This document shows, one piece after another, positions 35,352 to 51,400 of a stretch of 64,000 nucleotides of DNA. The translations under genes and the position numbers were made by a program. Origin of the DNA: Nymphaea colorata (taxonomy: Eukaryota; Streptophyta; Magnoliopsida; Nymphaeales; Nymphaeaceae); assembly GCF_008831285.2 (NCBI RefSeq), contig NC_045144.1:17065716-17129715 (forward strand), read 5' to 3'. The notes under the pieces were generated by a model, which saw only the letters and a program-made list of their open reading frames with translations, ran no database searches and was not told the origin of the DNA. Within the stretch, counting starts at the first letter, position 1; each line of letters starts with the position of its first letter.

Positions 35352-35836
35352 CTACGTCACCGGCTGCGTTTCCTTTGAGGTCGCACCCGCACCCGACGCG
35401 TGCACCTAAACCGCACCCGGAGGTTGGATCTAGTTCCGAGTCAAAACCAAATCCAAAATCCACAAAATCAAATCCACCATTCTCACCCGTCGCCGTTAAA
35501 TCTCATTTAAGACATCTATAGATATATTATATGTTCTCCTTTCTCTTTAAAAAAAAAACGATACAGGACTAAAGAATGGTGGCTTTCATATAAAACGATC
35601 TGTTTGCCTTTTTTTTCAAACATTTCTTTTTTGATTTTTTCCCATTATCATAAAATGTATAATTTTAATTGTGTTATTCAATTTCTACGAAAAATTAATA
35701 ATAATAATAATATTAATATTAATATTAATAAAATATCTTCACCGCACAGCCGCACCTAATTTTTTTGAGATGTGCCGCACCGGCACCGGCACCCGCACCG
35801 GCACCGGCACCCGCACCCCGCACTCAGGTGACATAG
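35352..35836. mobile_element. Non-autonomous hAT-type element with CGCACCGGCACC repeats
   Basis: The left end CTACGTCACCGGCTGCG and the reverse-complemented right end CTATGTCACCTGAGTGCG form a terminal inverted repeat. The element is flanked by a perfect 8-bp duplication, attttgaa at 35344-35351 and 35837-35844. Both subterminal regions are GC-rich and built of GCACCC/GGCACC words (a tandem run at 35772-35822), in sharp contrast to the AT-rich middle. It is 485 bp and non-coding. Confidence 0.88.
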
Positions 35837-35844
35837 ATTTTGAA

Positions 35845-38504
<2,660 letters not shown>

Positions 38505-39465
38505 TCAGGTCAAAGTAGGTACATTCCGATGTGTGTCAGCAAACTCTCTGATTATATGCTTTAGTCTTTTTCCTCCTTTACCCTGCATGTGCCCATGGCT
38601 TTTTTTCCCCGCAATAGAGGTCATGCTCTCAATATAGTCTGATGCTGCACTTGCAAGAGCATTCAACCACGAAGGCACCAAAATTTCTACCTCCCCTGGC
38701 TTCAAGTATTCAGATGGCAAAGCTTGCACCTAAATTTGCAAAGGCATCTAAAATAAGTTTAACGTAGACACATCACTACACACACGTGCACCTGAGCACA
38801 GAGAGAGAAAGAGAGAGAGACCGTTGAATGTAGCCATCCATGCAGAGATTTCCAACTGAGAATTGTTTTCATGACTGTTTTCTCACTCAGACAACACAGC
38901 GCTGCCAGTTGTTGCAATATTGTTGCTGATTTATGAACCTATCAAGGATAAGAGAAATGAGTCCGAAATTTTGATCATATCTAGATAACAATCTCATCCA
39001 TCCAACATAAAAGCAAAGGAACTAAACATGGTATTCATCTGCTTGTCAGAGACAATCAAAGCAACAATACTTCGACTTTATAGTTTCAGCATTATGGACG
39101 TGTGGGTAAAGCAAGCGACAGGGCGACATACTAATGATTTTCCATAGTGCTGTGAATATTTACTTCATTCACAATTGTTTTTTTTCAGAAACAGAAATAC
39201 AGGAATTTATATCAACATATGAAAAAATATTAACTTAAAGGAATCTACTCAATCACTTGCCAATCTATTTTATAGGTATGGATTCAGTTCCGATTGGCTG
39301 AGTTCGAACAAGCTAGTACTAAGTAAAACCTCAAGCTCAGTCCATTTCTAACCTTAGTCATTGGGCCCTATTCCTTTCCAATTTGCAATCATCAAAAACT
39401 TCAAACTTACATATTTCTTATTTAGATCCATTGAAGACTATAACGGTCAGGATAACTTCAATTTC

Positions 39466-39496
<31 letters not shown>

Positions 39497-42400
39497 GTGC
39501 TGGAGTTCATGAGATGGATGGAAGGCATTTTTGATGTGAGCAGTTGCGAGGTCCACCAACACAAACAACAATGTGCCGAGCAGCATGCAGCTATCAATGC
39601 CCTTATCTAGAAGGAAAACAAGACCGTTTGTTTCTTCAACAGACATATTCAGAATAACTTGTCCAATCCAATTTCCATGAAAATTTGATATACTTGCATC
39701 TCACCCACGAGGCGTCAGTGTGTGTGTGTGTGTGTGTGTCTGCATCTGTGGTTGTCCCTCTGGCAAGATGCAATATGAGAAAAATATTTACCCTTGACAT
39801 TGCTGAGACACCAAGTAATGCATACACCACATTAGATATCAGTCCTTCACCACTGTGACAGCAAATTTGTATAGCTATTGCACCGAATGATCCCTCAGTA
39901 ATACAGGCAATTGATTCGAGAGTAGATGTTAATGCTGCTTCTAAGAAACCTGCAACATATTTCACCAACTTGACAATCTTCCAATCCAAATAACACAAAT
40001 CATAAATAGATGGCTGGACTTCAAGAGATCAAGCAAAATAGAACTAGCAAAGCTGTAGCCAGAATTTTAAGAAACCATTAGTCAGATTTAGTGTTTGTAC
40101 CTCTGTTGCATTAAGTCCCATAACACACACACATTATACATAGAGCATACACATATACAGACGAAAGATTATAAAAAGTTTATTCTAACATCATCGGTTG
40201 TGTCCTTACATGACATGTATGACATTGCAGACAATGCTGCTCCACGATGCATCGCTGTACAACATATAGCAGCTTTTTGGATAGATGTCTCAAGCAGTGA
40301 ACTGCACATCGCCATAACTTCCTGCCATGCATTGGCTTAGAAAGTAAGTAATTCCACTCTCTAATCAAGATTTCACAATGACAAAAGATTATAGAACCTG
40401 CTTTGTTCAAGCACTTGGATGATGATACCTTAGGACAGCAGCGGACAAAAGTTGATGCAAAGCTTGTATAGGCCTCAACTAGATCCGGCTCTTGGTCACA
40501 AATGTAAGAAGAATTCAGAGCAGCGACTGAATCTGCTGAAGTAATTCTTTGGAATGTGGTAGCAAATAATGAACCATATTCTTCTCTGTGCCCAAATTCT
40601 TCAATTGCAACAGCAGCTGGATGATTTCATTATGTACAGTGAATGAAAGCAGTCATAATGCAGAAAAAACTGCCCATTTCTCAAAGATATCCTTGTCAAC
40701 ATGTAAGATTCTAAGTACACAAGATTGTACAAAAACACACCCAAGCACAAGAGCATACATGTGAAGAGCATCAGTCTTCAGCAGTACGTCTTGTAACACA
40801 ACTGGTGCTCTTAAAAGAAAAAGGTAGTGAGAAGGACATGCAAGAACATTCTTGTGTTCAATTCTATCTGGAAAATAAAATCAACGGTCAAGTAGTTATA
40901 TCATCAATGGTGACAAATCCTCTGAAGTTCTTGAGACATGTCCATGAGGAAACCATTTTCTGCACATTGTAAATCCCCTTTTGAGGTGTCAAGGTTAAAA
41001 AAAAACATCTAAATTTAAAATGGAAAAAAGAAGGGCGAAGAAGCTTTGTGAAGATCAAAGTCGTGCTTTTAAGTGTCCTTGTTTAAACAATGGTGCTCCA
41101 AATCCTTCGCTGTAAGCTTCATACTTGTTTTGTCTGCCCCAACTTCAACTATTTTCTACTTGTGTACTTGTAAACTCAAATATAGTTTAGACAGTAAGAA
41201 ATGAAATTCGTGTGTACCACGTATGTCTCAATTTCAGCATTTATATGCTCAATTCACCTAGCATTCCAGCAAACTTCAAAGGCTGATTCTGGTTCTCGAT
41301 TATTGACCGAATTATGAAGGAGGCAGTAAAACCTCATAGAACTGCCTATTTGGATGATGCAGCAACATTAGGACTTTCAAGGGCCTAGGTTTTGGTTATG
41401 CTTGTTCTAATGGATGCTTTGAACAACTAGATGGGGTAAACCCTCTGTTCAAGCAGTAGGTGCTCCACAGGGACTGCAACATGACCATGGTACTTTACTG
41501 CATGTTAACAATATCACTTTCCATTTTATCATAGGGAAGGGCTTGATTTCCTCCACTACGAGTTATGATAAACTTGACTAAAGTATGGGTTTTAGGTGGT
41601 GAACAATCATGAGAAATAGGTGTATATTTCCTGCCCATACCAAGCTGTTAAGATTGTATGATTTGGATCGGGTCAACCAGACCCGACCCATCTTCTCCAC
41701 ACGCCCAATCATAATGGGCGGTGGCATACTTGTATTTTTTTTTACATTGTTTTGTGTACTTTGTTGTATACCAAATCAGTATATAATGATATCAAGAGGC
41801 AGACATTAGGGTTGCTGCTCTCTTTCTTCTCTCTCTCTCTCTCCTATACGTGCAGCCCGTTCCTCTTCTTCTCCTCTTGCATCTAACTTCATCCGGTGGT
41901 TTGACATTAAATCTCAAAATTGTTGCAGCGGAGAAGAAGAGAGAGAGAGAGAGAAGCTGCCGTGAGATTGAACCGAAAGAACTATTATTACGATAACCCT
42001 TATCTCTCTTATAAAAGAGATTAGGGTAGAAAAGGGATTTACAAAATAACTCAATGGGAAATAAGGAAAATATTAAAGAGATTTTATAACTCTTTAATAT
42101 TACAAGGAACCTCCTAAAACATAAAACTTTTCTTGTTCAACACTCTCCCTCAAGCTGGAGCATACATATTAAACATGCTCAGCTTGTCACAACATCTAGA
42201 GAAATCACCAATAGGAAGAGCTTTGGTGAAGATATCTGCAGCTTGATCTTCTGAAGGAACATGAACAGTGGCAATGGTTCCTGCTTGAAAGAGATCCCGA
42301 ATGTAATGACAATCCACTTCAATATGTTTAGTTCTTTCATGGAAAACTGGATTGTTTGCAATGTGTGTGGCTGCTTGATTGTCACAATACATCTTCATGG

Positions 42401-45400
42401 GAAGTGTGATTGACACACTTAGGCTGGATAGCATGGATCTAGCCCACGTCATTTCTGCTGCTGTTTGAGCCATAGCTCTGTATTCGGATTCTGCACTAGA
42501 TCTTGACACCACACCTTGTTTTTTGCTTCTCCACGATATGAGATTGCCTCCCACAAATACACAAAATCCTGTGGTACATTTTCTGTCCTCTACTGAGCCA
42601 GCATAATCCAAAGTCTTGCCTTTTGTGAACAAAAGGCCTTTGCCAGGAGAAGATTTCAGATATTTAACCACCATCAAAGCAGCATCCCAATGAACTTTTC
42701 TTGGTTTTTCCATAAATTGACTTAGTTTTTCCACTGCAAAACTAATGTCTGGTCTTGTCACGGTAACATAGAGAAGTTTTCCAATAAGGGATCTGTAAGA
42801 TCTAGAATCCACTAATTCTGTATAGTCATCATGAAGATGTATACATGGATTCATAGGTAAATTTGCCGGTTTAGCTCCTAGCATCCCTGTGTCCTGCAAT
42901 AAATCAAGAACATACTTCCGTTGAGAGAGAACAACACCCTCCCTATTGCGAGCAACTTCTATTCCCAAGAAGTATCGTAGAGGACCCAGATCTTTCATCA
43001 CAAAGTGTTTTTGAAGAAACAACTTTGCATCAGAAATTTCTTGATCAGAATCACCCGTCAGGATAATATCATCAACATAAACCACGAGAACAGTTATACC
43101 TCTGGAAGCCTTCTTGATAAACAAGGAATGATCAAGAGGAGATCTCACAAAGCCACACTGTGAGACTACCTCGGAAAACTTGTGAAACCACGCACGAGGA
43201 CTCTGTTTGAGTCCATAAATAGCTTTCTTCAGCTTGCACACTTTTCCACACTCCCCCTGTCGTTCAAATCCCGGTGGTTGTTGCATATAGACAGTCTCAT
43301 CAAGATCACCATACAAAAAGGCGTTTTTGACATCCAGTTGATACATGTGCCAGTCATGGTGGACAGCCACAGAAATAATAAGACGAATGGTTCCCAACCG
43401 AGCAACTGGAGAGAAGGTCTCAAAGAAATCCACACCGTAGGTCTGCGTGTAGCCCTTAGCAACCAATCGAGCTTTGTATCGTTCCAAAGAACCATCAGAA
43501 TTATACTTAACTATGAATACCCACTTTGAGCCAACAATATCACATCGAGGAGGAGGACCAACAAGTTCCCAAGTGCCCCTCTGCACTAAGGCATCCATCT
43601 CATCTTGCATAGCCCGTCTCCATTGGGTGTCTAATAAGGCCTGCTGGTGACACGTAGGAACTGTATGAACAGCCAAAGCATGAATGAATTGTTGCATATT
43701 TTTACCAACCCCATCAGTAGACACAAAATGAGATATAGGATGTAAAGTACATTGTCGTCTGCCTTTGCGAAGAGCAATAGGTAAGTCTTGACAAGGATCA
43801 GAATGAGTAGGGCTATGCACTTCAGATGTACTTACCTCCTGAGAAACGGTTGGCAAAGGATTATGAGAAGGGTCCTGTCGACGTGTGTAGACCAGCGGTG
43901 GATCACGAAACTTGGACACAACAGACGAAAGAGATTCAACAGGGAACGACTCCAAAGGAATAGGAGGAATAGGTAGTGGGTCTGGAGACCGTGGCATCTC
44001 AGCAGATATAGGAGTGAGGCTATAATAAGGTTGAGACTCAAAGCATGTGACATCCGCACTGATATACTCTTTTTGAGTCAAGAGATCAAAGCATTTGTAG
44101 CCTTTATGGTTTCTGGAGTAGCCAATGAAAATGCATTTAATGGCTTGGACTCCCAATTTGTCACGTGTGGGTCCAAAAATGTGAACAAAGCATGTGCAAC
44201 CAAATACTTTGGGAGCCACTGAAAACAAGGATCTTTGTGGGTGCACAGTTTAATGGGGATCTGGTTATCAATGGAGGATGAGGGTAAACGATTGGTCAAG
44301 TAGCAAGCAGTAAGAATAGCATCTCCCCAAAAATATGCAGGGAGATTAGTATGAAGCATAAGGGAACGAGCCACATTTAAAAGTTGACGATGTTTTCGCT
44401 CAACTATTCCATTTTGCTGGGAAGTATGAGGACATGTAAACTGAGGAGAAATGCCATTATCTGAGTAGAACTTCATTAAGGTAGATGCCTTAAACTCAAG
44501 AGCATTATCAGTGCGAATGTTTTTAACCAGAATACCAAACTGGGTCTTTATTTCAATAATAAGGTTTTTGAGAGTACATACGACTTCAGACCTTTCCTTC
44601 AAAAGGAAAACCTAGGTGACTCGAGAATAATCATCTACGATGATAAGAAAATAACGAAATCTTGACCTACTAGAAACTCTGCTAGGACCCCACACATCAA
44701 CATGAAGAAGATCAAATAGTCCACAACTGGACGTACTAAGACTCGATGAATAACTACTACGAGTGTGTTTGCCAAGTTGACAAGCTTCACACTGGAATGA
44801 CTCTGGTAAGGAGAGATGTGGAAGGAGATGACGGAGCTTGGAGACAGATGGATGACCAAGTCTGAGATGCCACTGGAACGAGGAGGACAACGATGTGATC
44901 GATGATGCTGCAATACCCACGGGATCCGACAGGAAGTAGATGCCCCCTTTCTCATAGCCTCCACCAATCGTCTTCCCAGTTGGCAAGTCCTGAAATGAAC
45001 ATAAACCAGAGTCAAACGTAACACGACAATGTAAATCATTAACCAATTGTCCGACAGATAACAAATTTGTGGGAAACTTAGGAGCATATAACACATTGGG
45101 AATAGTCATAGATTGAGAGATCTTGATATCTCCATATCCCATAATGGATGACAATCTACCATCTGCAAGTCTCACATGACGTATCTGAGGTAGTGAGTGT
45201 AGCACAGTAAACATAGAAGGCTTACTACAAAAGTGCCTCGATGCCCCTGAATCAATAATCCAAGTAGTACCTGTATCATGTGAGATAGTGTCAACAGACA
45301 TAGCGCTGTCAGTCATAACTGTGGAGGCCGATGGCTGAGTAGATCAGTGTGCTAAAAAGTCCTCATACTCTGACTTATTGATACTCACAGTCATTGTCTC

Positions 45401-48400
45401 AGGCTGAGAAGAAGATAAAGACCCATCTACTACTGATGACGCTGCTTGGGCCGCTCCAATAGAAGACTGTAAAGAGTTCTTCCCCAGCTTTGATGTAACA
45501 TTTCTGCCTAAGGATGGCGCTGCAGTAGGACGACCATGTTTATCCCAACATCTGTCTTCCAAATGACCTATTTTCCCACAATAAGTGCACTGAAATCTCC
45601 CCCGACCTCCTCCTGACCCACGGCCCATGCCTCTTCCCCTGAATAAACCGCGTCCACGTCCTCCTGAAGCTGCTAAGGCAGAGGCATGGATATCACTGGC
45701 AGGTGAAGAGAGGGTCACAGCGAGACGACTAAGCTTGTTGTAGGCTTCAGCTAGATCAGGGATTTCTGCTCCAGTCAGCATCTGAGCCTTTGCTACTGCA
45801 TATTCAGAGGAGAGACCCTGTAGGAATTTCGCAACCATAGACTGTTCACCATGGGTCTTATAACATGTTGGACATTGCTTTAAGTCGCTCAGAGATGGAC
45901 TTAAGGGAAGCGAAGTACTGAGCAAGACTTTGGTCACCCTGTTGCAGATTAAGTAGTTCCTCCTCTACCTGCAATATTTTGCTAATATTCCTGTCATTCG
46001 AGTAAGTCTGTTTCAAGAAATCCCACATTTGCTTAGCCGAGGTGTAGTATGCAATAGTTGATGTAATTTGGGGTTGCACACTATTCATGATCCATGACAT
46101 GACAATATTATTATCTCCCTTCCATGAACTATATTTTCCACTCTTTTCAACAGGTTCGTTTTCTTCTATAACATGCTCCTTTTGATGTCCAATCACATCT
46201 AACTTTAGAGTAGAACCATACGAAAATGGATTTCCTCCACTTTTAACTTCATGAGAAAAATCAGATTTATTACTTTCAGCCATCATAAATCTGTCCACAA
46301 GAGATCAACCACCAATAGCAAGAGAATATATATATATATATATATATTTCTATTGAAAAAGAAACTGATCAACAAGAACAGACGTCCCACACGGCAACGT
46401 TAGGTGCGCAGAAACAATCAACCTGCTGTCCAACTGTTGACAGCAATACCACAACAAAGAAGACTGCAATCTGAAGACAGAAAAACGCTGCTATCAGCAA
46501 GCCCACAACTGAAAACGAATCCCCACTGTTTGTATTGTTTGTGCTAACCAACGACTTATCTATTTATGCATCTAATGCTGTTGTACCACAGTTTATCCTT
46601 CACAGATCATGAATAACGACAGCAAATAAGACCATCAACATAAACTTGCCATAGACGTCATAGATAACAGTCCTCCACTTGGCTGCGTTGATCATATAAT
46701 AGGCGATTAATCAGCGCAGACTCCCACACAGCTGCGATACTATATACACTTCTGAAAATCCACGGCTGGAGTCTATTCACGCATCTCTCCTAGCGTGAAT
46801 AGACTCCTCCACACTGTTCCGTTGCTGGAAAACAACAACTAGAATAGGCGAGAGGTGAAGGAGAAAGAAACGGAGGAAGTGGAAGAGATCAAGCCTGAAA
46901 GGAGACGGAGGATCGCCGACGGTGTGCGTCACGTCCGCGCGCCGGCTGTGTGCTTCACGTCACCAGATGCATGGACGTCCGCTGTCCGCACGCCGGCTGT
47001 ATGCTCCACGTCTCCAGTCACGTCCGTAGCTCTGATACCATGTTGCAGCGGAGAAGAAGAGAGTGAGAGAGAGAAGCTGCCGTGAGATTGAACCGAAAGA
47101 ACTATTATTACGATAACCCTTATCTCTCTTATAAAAGAGATTAGGTTAGAAAAGGGATTTACAAAATAACTCAATGGGAAATAAGGAAAATATTAAAGAG
47201 ATCTTATAACTCTTTAATATTACAAGGAACCTCCTAAAACATAAAACTTTTCTTGTTCAACAAAAATCTTACATGGTATCAGAGCAGGTTTTGCCATTGA
47301 GAACGTTTGGTAAGAATCTATAATTTCTACCCTAATCTTTGTTTCCTCCCTTAATCCCCAAATTTCTGCTCTAACCTTAATTTCTGCCGTCTGCCCTAAT
47401 CCCTGGTGTCTGCCCTAATCCCCAAATTTCTGCCCTAAACTCTATTGTGTGCCCGAATCCCCAAATTTCATCCCCAACCTGCTGCCCTATTCTCCAACAT
47501 TCTAATTGCTACAAGTATGGATCCCCACTGGATTTCTAGCATCTTGTCGTCCAATTTCCTCTCCCAACTCGTCTCACAAAAGCTAAATCATACCAACTAT
47601 TTGACATGGAAACGTCAAATAGTCCCGTTCATCAAAAGTCACAGTCTCTATGGACATCTTGATGACACCACACCTGCGCCACCTGAATGGATCATGCAAG
47701 AGGTGAAGAATGCTGCAGGGCAAGTTCAAGAAACTGTTGCAGAAGTCAATCCTGAATATGAGACGTGGATGGCACATGATCAATCTCTCGTTGCCGATAT
47801 TACCTCCACACTATCAGAAGAAGTTCTGGCGGGCATTGATGATGATCTTTCAGCACTTGAGTTGTGGATGTACTCGCTATCACGTATTCTCTAGTATCAG
47901 AAGCGAGATTTCTACAACTCAAGAGGCAATTTCAGGATATCAAGCACGACACACGTTCAGTCTTGGAATACATAAATGAAATAAAAAATGTTAGCGATCA
48001 ACTTGCTATCATAGGGCACCCAGTCAGCGATAAGGACATGGTACAACATGCTTTGAGTGGATTGGGGTCCGAATTTGATGTTTTCTGCACTGCTTTAGAA
48101 GTATTGCATGTTCTTCCCTCTTTTAAAGATCTGAAAGCGAAATTGATTCAACATGAAGCGAGTCGTGTACAACGACAAGAGTTAGTGCATTCTGGCAGTC
48201 ACAATGTATTGGTCACTGGAGCCCATGCTTTGCATGGTAGTTGTCAAAGAAGGTATTCTTCCTATACTTAACACAAATGCACAGACAAATGTACCACGAA
48301 GGATACCTACTTGTTACTATTGCAATAAGAAAGGACATGTGAAGTCAGAATGTTGGCATAATCCCCAAAACAAGGTAAAACAGGTCAAGCGTGACAATAA

Positions 48401-51400
48401 GGCAGCAGGGTCGACTGTATTGAACTCGATTGCAACGTCGAACATTTCTCCTGATGTGTAGCAGATTTTAATGACAACTTTGTCTAAAATCAATCTCAGG
48501 CAAAATGAGGAAGGACAATGGTATGTCGATTTTTGTGCTGCAGACCATGTGGCCGATGATGCAAGTAAGCTTTCTGGTTGCTCTCCCTTATTTACTAAAG
48601 GCTCAGTTGTTACAGGAGATGGTTCCCATCACAAAATATTACACATTGGAAATGCACATATGTCCATAGCTCATTCATCCATACCTTTAAAGAATGCCCT
48701 TGTTGTTCCAAATGTCAAGAAAAATATCATTTCTGTGTCAAAGCTTATCGATGATACTCATTCATGTGTTGAGTTTACTCATTCTTCTATTTATGTCAAG
48801 GATGCTTGAACCAAGAAGACATTCGCTGAAGGTGTTCGCAAAGGAGACAAGTACGTCATCGAAGAAGCTCCAAAGCTGTCCAAGTCTTGTGTTTCAACTT
48901 TCAAATTGATCCTATTCCAGTCATAGTGAAGTCAATATAACAGAGTATTAATAGCCATCCATTTGGCATGGTCGTCTAGCCCATTGTAGTCGGTCTTTCA
49001 TTCAAAGTCTTGTTGTAGATGGACTACTACAAAAGTCCAGTAAATGAGTCTAGCATGTGCTCAAGTTGTCATATATGTAAGAGTCATGCTCTTCCTTTTC
49101 AGTCAGTAAACAAGAGAGCTTCGAAGTTATTTGATACCATATATTCTGATGTTTGGGGGCCTGCTCCTATTTCTTTTTCTTTTGGGAGTAGATATTATGT
49201 TGTTTTTATTGATTCTTATTCTCGTTACACTTGGATTCACTTCATGAAAAACAAATCAGAGGTTTTTCGCTTGTTCACCCAATTCCATGCCTTGGTCCAA
49301 AACAAATACTTCAGTAATATCGTGCATTTTCAATGTGATGGTGGTGAATTCACTTCAAACAAATTCACTGAGTATTTACTAAATCATGGGTTCACTAGAC
49401 AAATTTTCTGTCTACACACACCACAATAGAATGACATTGTTGAAAGAAAGCATAGATATATAGTTGAAAGTGCACTAAGTATGATGCATAACACAGATGT
49501 GCCCATGAATTTATGGACTGAAGCTTTTCATATTGTTGTTCATGTCATTAATTGACTGCCACTATCTCTATTTGAGGGAAAATCTCCCTTCTTTGTTTTA
49601 CATAAAAAACAGCCAAATTAGGATGAGCTACATGTTTTTGGATGCATTTGTTATGTTCATGTTCATGTTTCTCTGAGAAATAAATTACAAGATCGAGCTG
49701 TCATATGTAGATTTGTGGGTTATGTAGAAAATTATAAAGGCTATCGCTGCTACAATCCAAAGGCTAAAGACTAGACGTGTGCATATTTCACGACATGTTG
49801 TTTTTTATGAGCTCAAGTTGAAGGATTTAAAGGAGACACAGGCAACACCCAATGCAAAAAATGATGCATATGATACATGGCTGAATGCTGAAATATTAGG
49901 CCAAGGATCTGACACACACCACACACAAGGTGAGAGGATTATTGATGAGTCTGAGACAGCCAGACGGAAGACACATCTTCATCTACTCAGTCCAACAACA
50001 TGACTTCACCTAATTGTTTTTCAGGAGTAGTGTATACTCGACAATTAGTTCCAGCAACTGCCCCAGAAACTGCCACTATTTGTCCACGTAGATCAGAACG
50101 TGTGCACCCCATTGATAGATAGGTAAGTTATGATAATTTCTCTTTGGATTTTCAGCTTTCATGACAGAATTGAGCAAAAAGGTGAAGCCAAAATGCTATG
50201 AGCACGCATGCAAAAACAAATATTGGGTCGAGGCCATGAATGAAGAAATGATTGCCTTAAGTGAATGTCAAACTTGGGAGATTGTTCCTCGTCCAGATGG
50301 TAAGAATGTAGTGGGCTCAAAATGGGTTTACAAACTCAAGTATAAACTCGATGGAAGCATTGATAGATATAAGGCTAGACTTGTAGCTAGAGGCTTCACT
50401 CAGCAGTACGAGAAGATTATGATGACACTTTCAGTCCAATCATCAAGATGAGAACAATCCAGGTTATCATATCTCTTGCAGTCTCATTTGGATGGACCTT
50501 GTATCAATTGGATGTTAAAAATGCTTTTCTTCATGACTTTCTTAAAGAAGAGGTATACATGGAACAACCCCCAGGTTATGCTACAAATGGTCCCGCCAAA
50601 TGGGTGTGCAAGTTACAAAAATCGCTGTATGGGCTTAAGCAAGCATCTCGTTCATGGTTCGATAGATTTTCCCTTCATATACAACAGGCTGGTTTTCGCA
50701 GAAGTTCACTTAGATCACTCCTTATTCATATATCATTCAGGTGAAGTTACCACTTGGCTGCTTATATATGTGGATGACATAGTTCTTACTGAAAATTTTT
50801 CATCTCATATATCCCATGTAAAGGAGGTATTGAAACAAGAATTCAAGATGAAAGACCTTGGCAAATTACGGCATTTCTTGGGACATTAACTCTTACGCAA
50901 CATAAATATACTCTTGATATTTTGGACAGATCAGGTATAACAAATTGCAAGCCCATAAATACACCTAGTGTTCTCAACACAAAATTGAATGCCTCCGATG
51001 GGAGTGATGCATACTCAAATCCTAGTTTCAATTGGAGTATAGTTGACATATTACAATATCTCATTTTTACACGCCTAGACATAATATACGCAGTGAATCA
51101 AGTATCTCAGTTTATGCACACACCCACAAAAGGGCATATGGATGCTACCAAAAGTATTTTGAGTTATCTTAAGGCTACTCTTGGGGATGGACTTGTCTAC
51201 ACAAGACAGTCATCTGTTTTACACGGTCACAACATTTCCACCTATACTGATGCAGATTGGGCAGGTGATCCAGACGATAGACGATCAGTTTTTGGTTATT
51301 ATCTATTTCTTCATTCCAATCTTATTTGTTGGAGTAGCAAGAAACAACGTGCAGTTGCCAGATCATGCATTGAGGCAGAATACAGGGCAATGGCTGCAAG

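Larger units (their letters stand above)
41921..47262 (-). mobile_element. Young Copia LTR retrotransposon C, nested in the LTR of D
   Basis: LTRs of 222 bp at 41921-42142 and 47041-47262 begin TGTTGCAGCGGAG and end TTGTTCAACA on the plus strand. They differ by three substitutions only (1.4%). A perfect 5-bp target duplication, aaaat at 41916-41920 and 47263-47267, lies within the 5' LTR of element D, six bases before that LTR's end. On the minus strand the primer-binding site TGGTATCAGAGC is at 47029-47040 and the polypurine tract at 42143-42154. The coding region is broken (see 42150-46286). It is transcribed in the same direction as the importin-13-like gene that surrounds it. Confidence 0.96.
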
